A stretch of 10,454 nt of DNA from Thermoplasmata archaeon (lineage in GTDB: Archaea; Thermoplasmatota; E2; DHVEG-1; B18-G2): assembly GCA_003651105.1 (NCBI GenBank), contig QMTN01000001.1, positions 1 to 10,454 of the forward strand. The letters are read 5' to 3'. Under the pieces are notes generated by a model. It did no database searches. It was not told where the DNA came from and worked only from the letters and a program-made list of their open reading frames with translations. A program made the position numbers and the translations under genes. Every line of letters begins with the position of its first letter. The stretch's first letter is position 1. Below are positions 1-7,028 of the stretch, one piece after another.

Positions 1-239
1 CTCATTATATTCCATATCAGGGTTCTACCATGGAGCGGTATGTTTGGATCGTTCGCGAGCTCATCGAGCAGGGATGTTACGGAAGCAACCCTAACATCAA
101 GGGGATTCTTCTCGTCGAGAAGCATCTTCTTCGCTTCCTCAGCCCCCCTCCTTATATTTCTGGGTATGGACGTATCTTGATTCAACATATCAAGACCATC
201 GAGAATCTGCTCCATCAGCTTACTCTCCCCCTCTGCCAT
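1..239 (-). CDS. UPF0147 family protein, 3' end cut by window
   Basis: A small, probably all-helical archaeal protein of the UPF0147 family; its function is not established. Seventy-nine codons are visible. The core matches what I recall of the family: DTSIPRNIRR at about residues 22-31, then AEEAKKMLLDEKNP, DVRVAS, and LANDPNIPLHGRTLIW near the C-terminus. The family is about 85-95 residues long, so only a few residues should be missing beyond the window edge. I chose the ATG at 239 because AAGGTGAT (251-244) precedes it at a normal distance. The in-frame ATG at 245 sits inside that ribosome site. The ATG at 281 lies in a TATA-like box, so it is unlikely to be in the mRNA. The gene lies 51 nt after Hef on the same strand. 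Family assignment is from memory of its signature, not from a search. Confidence 0.88.
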   Translation of the reverse strand, partial: MAEGESKLMEQILDGLDMLNQDTSIPRNIRRGAEEAKKMLLDEKNPLDVRVASVTSLLDELANDPNIPLHGRTLIWNIM

Positions 240-279
240 ACCCATCACCTTCTCAGAAACAAAGGTGTATCCCCCTTCC

Positions 280-288
280 ATATAAAAA
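280..288 (-). promoter_or_regulatory. TATA-like box for the UPF0147 gene
   Basis: Minus-strand TTTTTATAT lies just after the Hef stop codon. With the usual archaeal distance of about 26-27 bp to the start site, transcription would begin near 257. That gives a leader of about 18 nt carrying AAGGTGAT before the ATG at 239. UPF0147 may therefore be expressed separately from Hef. This rests on motif and spacing only. Confidence 0.4.
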
Positions 289-290
289 CG

Positions 291-2576
291 TTATGTACCC
301 TCTTCATATGGACGATTGAACACCTCAAAGATATCCTTTGCGGTTGCTCTACCTATGCCATCGACAGAATACAGCTCTTCCTCTTCCGCATTCGCTATAT
401 TTCTTATCGTCTTAAACCTCTTCAACAACCTCTTTGCCAGGATAGAAGAAACGTTTGGCAACCCTTCAACTATATACTGCTGTCTCTCCTGCAGGGTCAT
501 GCTCTTCCTTCCTCCCCTGATCGGTATATCCTTCTTCTCTTCCTTCTGCTCCCTCCTCGCCATTGCAAGAATGAGATCCGCGGTCTCCTTCTGATTCCTA
601 GAGAAGAGTACCGGTATCTTGTAGTCTATCGCTATGGATGCCAGGCATCCATAGATCGAGCTCGGTCTGATATTCCTGGATGTTATCAGATCCTCTCCCT
701 CCACGATCAGTACCGGTATCTCGTAAGAGTTCTTCAGGTTGGCGAGCTGTCTGAAAAGGGTGCCATCCATCATGGATTCAACGAAATCTCTACAGCTCTT
801 CCTCTCCACACAGACCTTATCCGATATGATGTAATCTCCTATCTCTATCTGTTTGGGTATCACATTGACGCCCGCGATGGATAGATTCCTCACAACCTGG
901 GTTCTGCATTCTCTGGTATCAGCGATCACGGATATCCCCTTATCCTCCTCACCAAGATCCTCTCTTCCGCTACCATCCATGTAATCCGTCAACCTCTTCT
1001 GGGAAGGGGATACGGATATACCACCCTTCTCGAACCTTCTTTTTAGCCTCCTCCTCAAGGATTCGAGCTCCCTTCTCATCTTCTTCTCTTTCCTCAGAGC
1101 TGACCAGTAGAAACCCTCATCAAGGGTGTTCTTTGCTATGAGAATAATTACCCTTCCCGCCCTGCTCCTTCCTGTCCTCCCCCTCCTCTGGATGCTCCTT
1201 ATCTCCGATGGTATGGGTTCATAGAAGATCACCAGATCGGTGGAAGGAATATCTATACCCTCCTCCGCAACCGATGTCGCTATCAGGGTATTGTAATCTC
1301 CTTTCCTGAACTTTTCGAGGATCTCCGCCTGCTCCTTCTGGGACAGACCCCTATCGTCTTCTCCCCTCACCATCTGCCCCACGAATCTCACAGGCCTTAT
1401 ACCTTCTATTCCTCTGAGAGACTCCTCAACCTTTATGGATGTATCTCTGTAGTTGGTGAAGACGATCACCCTTGAATCCGGATTTCTTTTGAACTCTTCC
1501 CTGACTATCTCCACAACCTCCCTTATCTTTGGATGATCTACCTCCAATCCCTTAGCGAGAGCTATGGCTTCCATGATGATGGGATCCCTGATCAGGTTCT
1601 TTGATGCCTTGCTCCCTCCCTTTGATCTCGCTTCGGTTTGCAATCTATCCAGAAACCTCCTCAATGCGGTTGCGCCCTGCGTCTGCAAGAGTTCGAGTGC
1701 ATGGTATATCTTGAGAGCCTCATTCTGAAGGGTTGCTATGGTGAAGGTGTTCTTACCGATCCTACCCTCCTTTATACACCTCTGCACCTTCTCCTGCACC
1801 TCCAAGAGTTTTTTCTTGGTTATCCTTGATATGGAAGAACTGTCCAGGGCGCCGGCGGATTTCAATTCCCTCAACCTCTCTGAAAGGGCTTGCTTAAGGA
1901 GGTTTATGATCCTCGAGAAACCTTCCGGTAGCTCCACCTTCCTCCACTCTATGTCTATATCTTGAACGTACGGCTTCACATCTGGATCATCCTTCGACCT
2001 TATCTCTATATTCGCTATATCCAGATTCCTGCAAACCTCCATTATCCTGTTGATATCGCTACCCGGGGATGCGGTCATCCCGAGAATGAGACCATCGGGT
2101 CTCTTCTTCCTGTAATTCTCTGCTATGAATACATAGGAATAGGCACCCACGGTTCTATGGGCTTCGTCAAAGATCATCAACGATACCTCGGATAGATCTA
2201 TGTTACCAGAGAGGATATCGTTCTCAATAACCTGGGGAGTTGCAACCACTATCTTTGCGTTCCTCCATTTACTCTTCCTCTTTTCCGGCGATACCTCGCC
2301 ACTGAAGGATTCTATATATTTCTCTTCCAGATTCAAACTCTCCTTCAGAAACTTTGTGTGCTGAACCACCAGTGGTTTGGTTGGTGCCATGAAGAGGATC
2401 TTGCCACCTCTTTGCTTCATCACCTCCGCTATAACGAGAAGGGCTATCACGGTCTTTCCCATTCCGGTTGGCAGGACTATCAGGGTGTTTCCTTTAAGGG
2501 CTGACTCAGCTATGGATACCTGGTAGCTCCTGTGCTCTATGGTCTTTGGCTTGATAAACTCATGCTTCACAAACAC
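291..2576 (-). CDS. hef: Hef: FANCM-like helicase fused to XPF/ERCC4 nuclease
   Basis: Acts on stalled replication forks and branched DNA: it unwinds or remodels them and cuts with a structure-specific endonuclease. All expected parts are present. Helicase domain: Walker A LPTGMGKT (35-42), DEAH (137-140), TAS (168-170), ATSVAEEGID (433-442) and the arginine finger motif QRRGRTGR (463-470); the stretch at about 215-360 fits the arm insert between the two RecA folds. Nuclease domain: ADTRE (552-556), then GDYIIS and VERK (590-593) with downstream DF, giving the ERCC4 GDY...VERK centre. Tandem helix-hairpin-helix at about 703-752. At 761 residues it matches the usual Hef length, and no catalytic residue is missing. 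The start is GTG at 2576, with a second GTG two codons later. It begins 30 nt after the zinc-protein stop codon, in the same reading frame. A weak A/T-rich stretch near 2604 could serve as a promoter; otherwise it is the distal gene of the isoprenoid operon. Confidence 0.96.
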   Translation of the reverse strand: MFVKHEFIKPKTIEHRSYQVSIAESALKGNTLIVLPTGMGKTVIALLVIAEVMKQRGGKILFMAPTKPLVVQHTKFLKESLNLEEKYIESFSGEVSPEKRKSKWRNAKIVVATPQVIENDILSGNIDLSEVSLMIFDEAHRTVGAYSYVFIAENYRKKRPDGLILGMTASPGSDINRIMEVCRNLDIANIEIRSKDDPDVKPYVQDIDIEWRKVELPEGFSRIINLLKQALSERLRELKSAGALDSSSISRITKKKLLEVQEKVQRCIKEGRIGKNTFTIATLQNEALKIYHALELLQTQGATALRRFLDRLQTEARSKGGSKASKNLIRDPIIMEAIALAKGLEVDHPKIREVVEIVREEFKRNPDSRVIVFTNYRDTSIKVEESLRGIEGIRPVRFVGQMVRGEDDRGLSQKEQAEILEKFRKGDYNTLIATSVAEEGIDIPSTDLVIFYEPIPSEIRSIQRRGRTGRSRAGRVIILIAKNTLDEGFYWSALRKEKKMRRELESLRRRLKRRFEKGGISVSPSQKRLTDYMDGSGREDLGEEDKGISVIADTRECRTQVVRNLSIAGVNVIPKQIEIGDYIISDKVCVERKSCRDFVESMMDGTLFRQLANLKNSYEIPVLIVEGEDLITSRNIRPSSIYGCLASIAIDYKIPVLFSRNQKETADLILAMARREQKEEKKDIPIRGGRKSMTLQERQQYIVEGLPNVSSILAKRLLKRFKTIRNIANAEEEELYSVDGIGRATAKDIFEVFNRPYEEGT

Positions 2577-2606
2577 GAACCTTAATACCCATCCGGGATT
2601 TTTACT

Positions 2607-2768
2607 TTAACGCAGGAGATTCGAGCTCATAGATCTTCCAGATTTGCAGATCAGACATATGGACTGTGAAGGATCAAAACACCTCTCGCAGACCAGCCTA
2701 CCGCATAATCTGCAAGTGTGTCTCGCTTTACCTCTTCCGCAAACCATACAAACTCCTACCAGCTCCAT
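2607..2768 (-). CDS. 53-residue protein with four CxxC zinc knuckles
   Basis: A short gene that length cut-offs easily miss. Its 53 residues contain exactly four CxxC pairs, C7/C10, C19/C22, C27/C30 and C38/C41, plus H17, enough for two zinc sites. The spacing (8, 4 and 7 residues between pairs) resembles a cross-brace finger of the HIT/B-box type, but with Cys where those families often have His. There is no membrane segment and the tail is short and basic. The ATG abuts the regulator's stop codon (TGAATG, no gap) and is served by AAGGAGGAT encoded in the regulator's last codons, so translation is almost certainly coupled. The function is unknown. Its position between the regulator and Hef suggests a protein- or nucleic-acid-binding adaptor, which is inference. 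The zinc-binding claim follows from the cysteine pattern. Confidence 0.85.
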   Translation of the reverse strand: MELVGVCMVCGRGKARHTCRLCGRLVCERCFDPSQSICLICKSGRSMSSNLLR

Positions 2769-3470
2769 TCAATCCTCCTTCAGGGAAGACATCCTCTTGA
2801 TCAGCTCATCGAGGGGAAGGTTCGTGAGAACCAAGGGTATGTTTTCGGTATCAGCTAGTTTTATAGCTAGGGGATCGACCGCATTCGGTTTGTGATACAC
2901 AACCACCGTCGGTTTCATGGGATGCACCCTTACCGCTATCATCGGGCTCCTGCCGTACTGGATGCCCGTGAACACGAGAGCCCTCTCCGTGCTCCATCCA
3001 TAAAGGTGGGAGAAATCCTGGGAAGTCAAGGTCTTTATGGTCTTTATGCTGTCAACCAAGGTGTAACCCTTTACGTTCTTCCTCTCAAGATCGGTTGGAG
3101 AGTTTAATATCTTACCGTCTATTGCATCTATGAATCTCGCAACAGGTATCGGAAAGGGATATTCCATTATATCTATTATACCCTCCGGAACCTCCATCAT
3201 CGATGAGTACCTGTGCAGGATCTTTCCCCCTCTTTTCTCATCTATCTCGAAGAGAGCGTCGACGATCCTCTTTATACTCTTTATACCCGGAGATCTCCTC
3301 CTACCGGTCTCGTAATCGCTCAGAACGCTTGGAGAGATATCCAGTACCTTCGCGAGCTCCACTTGGGAGATGCCGAAGATCTCCCTCCATTTCCTGATGG
3401 TCTTTCCGGGATGAGGGCTCAGGGTGATCTCTCCAGCTATCTTTTCAGCCAGTCTCTCCTTTATCCTCAT
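2769..3470 (-). CDS. XRE-family transcriptional regulator of the mevalonate operon
   Basis: A DNA-binding regulator of 233 residues from the chosen start. Residues 24-75 form a Cro/C1-type helix-turn-helix: KWREIFGISQVELAKVL followed by the recognition helix SPSVLSDYETGRR (about 46-58). The C-terminal part (about 95-233) is a separate domain that I cannot name. It contains IQYGRSPMIAVRVHP, PTVVVYHKPNAVDPLAIKLA and IPLVLTNLP, which reads like an alternating alpha/beta ligand-sensing fold. It is co-transcribed with HMG-CoA synthase, thiolase and DUF35, so control of lipid precursor synthesis is the likely role (inference). The start is uncertain. ATG at 3470 gives an N-terminus beginning MRIKERLAEKIAGEITLS, which agrees with my memory of related proteins, and overlaps DUF35 by 26 nt. 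ATG at 3500 has a GGAG nine bases upstream. ATG at 3524 would lengthen the overlap to 80 nt and has no spacer after its AGGAGG. Confidence 0.9.
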   Translation of the reverse strand: MRIKERLAEKIAGEITLSPHPGKTIRKWREIFGISQVELAKVLDISPSVLSDYETGRRRSPGIKSIKRIVDALFEIDEKRGGKILHRYSSMMEVPEGIIDIMEYPFPIPVARFIDAIDGKILNSPTDLERKNVKGYTLVDSIKTIKTLTSQDFSHLYGWSTERALVFTGIQYGRSPMIAVRVHPMKPTVVVYHKPNAVDPLAIKLADTENIPLVLTNLPLDELIKRMSSLKED

Positions 3471-3879
3471 CCTCACCAACCGGTCTGAACTTGTACCCAT
3501 AATATATCGCTCCGGTATCTCCATCCTCCTGTATCTTCCTGAAAACAGCCTCCACCCTCATACCTATCTTCAGTTTTTCCGGATCACAATCAACTATCTG
3601 GGAGGTTATCCTCGGTCCCTCATCCAGCTCAACGATTCCAACCGCATAGGGTACCTGATTCTCAAAATTCGAAGGAGGGGTGTAGATGATGGTATAGGTT
3701 ATGAGCCTCCCTTTTCCCTTGAGTTTCATCTCCTCCATCTTCCCCAAACTCTTCCTTCTGCAGTATGGACACACCTCTCTTGGTGGGAAGAAAATCCTGT
3801 TACACACCTTGCACCTGCTCCCTATGAGGTTGTAACGGTAAGGTATTTCCCTCCAGAACCTTGGGACCGCAAGACCCAT
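3445..3879 (-). CDS. DUF35 zinc-ribbon/OB-fold protein bridging thiolase and HMG-CoA synthase
   Basis: A 144-residue member of the DUF35 (OB-fold, acyl-CoA-associated) family. An N-terminal helix (FWREI, about 8-12) is followed by a rubredoxin-like zinc ribbon, C23-x2-C26 and C37-x2-C40. An OB fold runs from about residue 55 (GKGRLITYTIIYTPP ... VPYAVGIVEL ... GMRVEAVF). In methanogens the orthologue holds thiolase and HMG-CoA synthase together and shares a CoA site, so acetoacetyl-CoA passes directly between them. The same gene trio here makes that role very likely. The start at ATG 3879 is firm: GGAGGTGATC, a 10-base match to the anti-SD, lies at 3891-3882, and the thiolase stop overlaps the ATG by one base (TGATG). 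A longer frame to 3909 exists but would place the start upstream of that ribosome site, inside thiolase. Confidence 0.94.
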   Translation of the reverse strand: MGLAVPRFWREIPYRYNLIGSRCKVCNRIFFPPREVCPYCRRKSLGKMEEMKLKGKGRLITYTIIYTPPSNFENQVPYAVGIVELDEGPRITSQIVDCDPEKLKIGMRVEAVFRKIQEDGDTGAIYYGYKFRPVGEDEDKGETG

Positions 3880-5045
3880 CAGATCACCTCCATTATGTGA
3901 ACAACGCATGATGCTCCGCTACCACCGATGTTGTGGGTAAGCCCTATTTCAGCATCCTTCACCTGCCTCTTTCCAGCTTCGCCCCTCAACTGCAGAACTA
4001 TCTCCGCAGCCTGAGCTATTCCCGTCGCTCCAACAGGATGCCCTTTTGCTTTTAACCCTCCGCTTGGATTCACCGGTATCTCTCCATCCAGCCTCGTCAT
4101 CCCTTCCTCGACAGCCTTCCCTCCCTCTCCCTTCTTGACAAAGCCAAGATCCTCTATAGCCAGGATCTCAGCTATGGTGAAGCAATCATGAACCTCTGCC
4201 ACATCCACATCCTTTGGTTCGATCCCTGCTTGCTTGTACGCCTGCTTGCTCGCTTCTACAGTTGCCCTCAGCGTGCATATGTCTTCTCTACCGTGCAGAG
4301 CCAAGGAGTCCGAAGCCTGACCGGATCCAATGATCTTGACTATCTTATCGGTATACTTCCTCGCCTCATCCAGGGGAGCCAGGATCAGGGCTGCGGCACC
4401 ATCTGATATGGGTGAGCAATCCAGAAGGGTTAAAGGATCGGCAACCTTTGGGGAGTTGAGGACATCCTCAACCGTTATCTTCCTATGGAAATGGGCATTC
4501 GGATTCAGCAGACCATTCTCATGATTTTTTACCGCAACCTCAGCCATCTGCTCCCTCGTTGTTCCATATTCGTACATGTGCCTCCTCGCTATCATCGCAT
4601 ACAAACCTGGAAATGTCACGCCGAAGAAGGCTTCCCATTCCTGATCAGCAGCCATGGCGAGGATATTGGTTGCCTCTCCACCGACAACATCTGTCATCTT
4701 TTCGACCCCACCAACGACCACGATATCGTTTATTCCAGATGCAACCGAGATGTAAGCCTGCCTCAGTGCCATGCCACCAGATGCACATGCTCCCTCTATT
4801 CTAGTGGCTGGAATGTGGAGCGTATCAAGACCAGAACAATCTGCAACCAGCGCACCTATATGTTCCTGACCAACGAATCTACCAGGACTCATCGATCCGA
4901 CGTATAAAGCATCTATATCCTTTCCCTCTATCCCAGCATCCAGTATAGCCTTTGTTCCAGCCTCGGATATCAGATTCCTGAAGGACTTATCCCAGAGTTC
5001 GCCAAACTTCGTTATACCAACCCCTATTATGGCAACATCCCTCAT
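3879..5045 (-). CDS. Archaeal acetoacetyl-CoA thiolase (acetyl-CoA C-acetyltransferase)
   Basis: Condenses two acetyl-CoA to acetoacetyl-CoA, the first step of the mevalonate route. Numbering is for the 388-residue product. The nucleophile is C87 in EGACASGG, and the second active-site region is VHDCF with H286. GHPVGATG carries H336, and the C-terminal NIGGSGASC carries C380, the usual acid/base cysteine. All are intact. The N-terminus [17 protein letters not shown] is typical of the archaeal SCP2-like thiolase group that pairs with DUF35. The frame also opens with TTG at 5051, right after the HMG-CoA synthase stop. I prefer the ATG at 5045 because GGAG (5059-5056) is nine bases upstream of it and it matches the family N-terminus. 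It lies 6 nt after HMG-CoA synthase and overlaps DUF35 by one base. A broader thiolase substrate range cannot be excluded from sequence, but the neighbours argue for acetoacetyl-CoA. Confidence 0.95.
   Translation of the reverse strand: MRDVAIIGVGITKFGELWDKSFRNLISEAGTKAILDAGIEGKDIDALYVGSMSPGRFVGQEHIGALVADCSGLDTLHIPATRIEGACASGGMALRQAYISVASGINDIVVVGGVEKMTDVVGGEATNILAMAADQEWEAFFGVTFPGLYAMIARRHMYEYGTTREQMAEVAVKNHENGLLNPNAHFHRKITVEDVLNSPKVADPLTLLDCSPISDGAAALILAPLDEARKYTDKIVKIIGSGQASDSLALHGREDICTLRATVEASKQAYKQAGIEPKDVDVAEVHDCFTIAEILAIEDLGFVKKGEGGKAVEEGMTRLDGEIPVNPSGGLKAKGHPVGATGIAQAAEIVLQLRGEAGKRQVKDAEIGLTHNIGGSGASCVVHIMEVI
3882..3891 (-). promoter_or_regulatory. Strong Shine-Dalgarno site deciding the DUF35 start
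   Basis: GGAGGTGATC on the minus strand complements the archaeal 16S 3' end over ten bases. It is encoded by thiolase's last sense codons (for MEVI) and sits just before the overlapping TGATG. It fixes the DUF35 start at 3879 and should give that short gene strong, coupled translation. Confidence 0.8.
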
Positions 5046-5051
5046 ATCCAA

Positions 5052-6101
5052 TCACTCCCAGTAAAGCAGGTTTCGGTATTTTGCGTAGATTGCATAGCTT
5101 ATGTACCTCTTCCTCTCCATCAACTCCCTGACGGTTGGCGCCTTATCTCTATCAAAGTTCTCTATCTCATCGGTAACCGTTATGTCGAAGGCATCCGATC
5201 CAGCGCCAGATCCGTAGCTCACCATCAGGATCCTGTCTCCGGGCTTCGCAACATCCAGAACGGAACAAAGCCCAAGGGGTGAGCTTCCTGAATAGGTATT
5301 ACCTATATAGGGTGTCAAAAGACCCTGCTCCAGCTGTTTTCTATCAAATCCCAGCCTCTTTCCAACGGTTACCGGAAACTTACCGTTTGGTTGATGGAAT
5401 ATCGCATAATCATAATCCTCCGGTTTCGTCTTCATCTTCTCCATCAGGAGTTTGGCAGCCCCTATTATGTGCCTGAAGTATGCCGGCGCTCCGGTGAATC
5501 TTCCTCCATGCTTCGGGTATTTTCTCGCCTCCCTCCTCCAGAAATCCGGTGTATCGGTTGCGAATGAGCAAGTGCAGTTGATCCTCGCTATTACCTTTTC
5601 CTTACCTATGATGAAGGCTGCACCGCCGGCGGAGGCGGTATATTCCAGGGCATCGCCTGGAGCAGATTGAGCGGTATCTGCTCCTATAGCCAGACCGTAC
5701 CTGATCATTCCGGATCTCACGAGAGCCATGCAGTTCTGGATCGCTGCAGTTCCTGCTTTACATGCAAACTCATAATCTGCAGCCATCAGTTCCGGAACAG
5801 CAGAGATTGCTTCACCAACTATCGTCGATGTCGGCTTCACCGCATAAGGATGGGATTCACTTCCTATGAAGATCGCTCCGATATCCTTTGGATCTATGTT
5901 GACCCTCGATAAGGCATATCTTGATGCGGTTACACTTATCGTCGCTGTATCCTCGTCTGGAGAGGGTACGGTTTTCTCGAAGACGTTTAGCCCCTTCTTG
6001 ATATCATCTGGATTCCTTCCCCATGTTTCAGCTATCTCCTCTATCCTTATCCTATTCATGGGTATATAAGCTCCATAGCTGACTATCCCTATGTTCATCA
6101 T
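5052..6101 (-). CDS. Hydroxymethylglutaryl-CoA synthase (archaeal type)
   Basis: Joins acetoacetyl-CoA and acetyl-CoA to HMG-CoA, the committed entry to archaeal isoprenoid lipid synthesis. The 349-residue length is typical of the archaeal enzyme. The catalytic triad is in place: E82 in [11 protein letters not shown], the acylated C114 in [10 protein letters not shown], and H236 in FHQPNGKFP. The [11 protein letters not shown] loop (268-278) and [11 protein letters not shown] near 295-305 complete the thiolase-superfamily fold. Two ATGs are adjacent (6101 and 6098). No ribosome site precedes them, but a TATA box centred about 26 bp upstream of the first ATG predicts a leaderless mRNA. It is the first gene of the operon and is followed directly by thiolase and DUF35, its expected complex partners. 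Confidence 0.96.
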   Translation of the reverse strand: MMNIGIVSYGAYIPMNRIRIEEIAETWGRNPDDIKKGLNVFEKTVPSPDEDTATISVTASRYALSRVNIDPKDIGAIFIGSESHPYAVKPTSTIVGEAISAVPELMAADYEFACKAGTAAIQNCMALVRSGMIRYGLAIGADTAQSAPGDALEYTASAGGAAFIIGKEKVIARINCTCSFATDTPDFWRREARKYPKHGGRFTGAPAYFRHIIGAAKLLMEKMKTKPEDYDYAIFHQPNGKFPVTVGKRLGFDRKQLEQGLLTPYIGNTYSGSSPLGLCSVLDVAKPGDRILMVSYGSGAGSDAFDITVTDEIENFDRDKAPTVRELMERKRYISYAIYAKYRNLLYWE

Positions 6102-6123
6102 TGGGAGTGCAACCCCGAAAATG

Positions 6124-6132
6124 TATATAAAA
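6124..6132 (-). promoter_or_regulatory. TATA box of the mevalonate operon
   Basis: TTTTATATA on the minus strand, centred near 6127-6128. The usual 26-27 bp to the start site lands on the ATG pair at 6101/6098, so the transcript should be leaderless, in keeping with the absent ribosome site. Three bases overlap the core arm of the inverted repeat described next. Confidence 0.65.
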
Positions 6133-6159
6133 TTGTCGATTTGGATTTCGACGATTTTA
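6128..6159. repeat. 12-bp inverted repeat, candidate operator at the HMG-CoA synthase promoter
   Basis: Arms TAAAATTGTCGA (6128-6139) and TCGACGATTTTA (6148-6159) are separated by 8 bp and pair at 11 of 12 positions; the only mismatch is 6134/6153. The repeat covers the TFB-recognition position and enters the TATA box, so a bound dimer would block initiation. The operon's own helix-turn-helix protein is the natural candidate to bind it (inference). The repeat also begins only 2 nt after the coiled-coil gene's stop codon, so an RNA hairpin or terminator role is an alternative, though the stem is mostly A-U outside GTCGA/TCGAC. Confidence 0.6.
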
Positions 6160-6161
6160 GA

Positions 6162-7028
6162 TCACAGCCCTATACTTATCTTCTTCCCTTTCTTCAGCTC
6201 CTCGATAGCCTCATCAGTTAGTTCCTCAAACCTTTTCTCATCAAAGAGAGCCTTCTTGGCTTTCACATTTATCTCCTCTATAACTCTCCTTGCCTCCTCC
6301 TTTTTAGCCCTGATCTCTTTCCTTATGGTTATTATCTTGGCCCTCATCTCCATCGCCTTTCTATGAACCTCATCCGCCTGGCGCTTTACTTCTACATATT
6401 CTTCGTGCTTCTTCTTTGCCTCTCCTATTATCGTAGCTACTTCCCTGACCATCTTCATGTACATATCGTGATACTCCTGACTCTTCTTGTAGAGCTGTAG
6501 AACCATCTGATGCTCCTTCTCAGCCCTCTTGAACAGCTCGTCTATCGCCTTCTCCGCATCGCTCAGCTTTATCTCCACTTCCTTCTGCTTTTCGAGCTCT
6601 TTCTTCAATCTTTCGTATTCCTCCCTCTTCTTCTTGATCTCCTCGATGATCCTGTCCTCTTCCTCTTTGCTCATCGGTGTAGTCTCCTGCCTGTACTCGA
6701 GCATCTGAATATCTGCCCTGAGCTCCTCGACCCTTAATGGCAGACTCTTGATTATGAGCTTTTTATTCTTCCTTCTCTCCTCGATGAGCCTCTTCGCTTC
6801 CTGCTGAAGTTTGTTCCTCATTTCCTTGTGTTTCTTCATCTCGCTTACCGTCTTGTCCCTCAACTCCTTGTACCTTTTCATCTCCTCCATCAGTTCCCTC
6901 TTCTTCTCATTCAAAAGATCCCTCTCTTCCCTGATCATCCTAGCAAGCTCATTCAGCTCGTTCCTCTTCTCTATCAACGCCTGGTATCTCTTTTCCGCAC
7001 TTGCAAGCTCAGCCTTTGCTCCCTTCAT
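6162..7028 (-). CDS. COG1340-like archaeal coiled-coil protein
   Basis: A 288-residue, cysteine-free, extremely K/E/R-rich protein that is almost entirely heptad coiled coil. Helical stretches run from about 3-92 and about 121-280. A break lies near 93-120 (SLPLRVEELRADIQMLEYRQETTPMS), which reads as a hinge allowing the two arms to fold back. That hinge and overall length fit the archaeal coiled-coil family COG1340, some members of which are mislabelled phosphoserine phosphatase; no phosphatase motif exists here. There is no signal peptide or membrane segment, so it should be cytoplasmic. Its ATG overlaps the membrane protein's stop (ATGA), and GGGAGGATC just upstream serves as ribosome site, so the two are translationally coupled and likely made in proportion. 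The biochemical role is unknown; a structural or tethering function is inference. A 60-nt gap containing a new promoter separates it from HMG-CoA synthase. Confidence 0.9.
   Translation of the reverse strand: MKGAKAELASAEKRYQALIEKRNELNELARMIREERDLLNEKKRELMEEMKRYKELRDKTVSEMKKHKEMRNKLQQEAKRLIEERRKNKKLIIKSLPLRVEELRADIQMLEYRQETTPMSKEEEDRIIEEIKKKREEYERLKKELEKQKEVEIKLSDAEKAIDELFKRAEKEHQMVLQLYKKSQEYHDMYMKMVREVATIIGEAKKKHEEYVEVKRQADEVHRKAMEMRAKIITIRKEIRAKKEEARRVIEEINVKAKKALFDEKRFEELTDEAIEELKKGKKISIGL

Noticed and set aside
240..281. Longer UPF0147 start at ATG 281
   Set aside because: The codon lies at the edge of the TATA-like box, has no ribosome site, and adds residues not expected in the family.
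30..884. A 284-codon open frame on the plus strand
   Set aside because: It lies antisense to the nuclease end of Hef and to UPF0147, both of which show intact family motifs. Its product has no recognisable motif and a composition that mirrors the opposite strand.
3424..3900. A 158-codon plus-strand open frame
   Set aside because: It is a shadow of DUF35 and the regulator's N-terminus, both of which have clear motifs and ribosome sites.
6162..7028. Phosphoserine phosphatase label sometimes given to this coiled-coil family
   Set aside because: There is no DxDxT/V or other phosphatase motif; the whole chain is heptad coiled coil.
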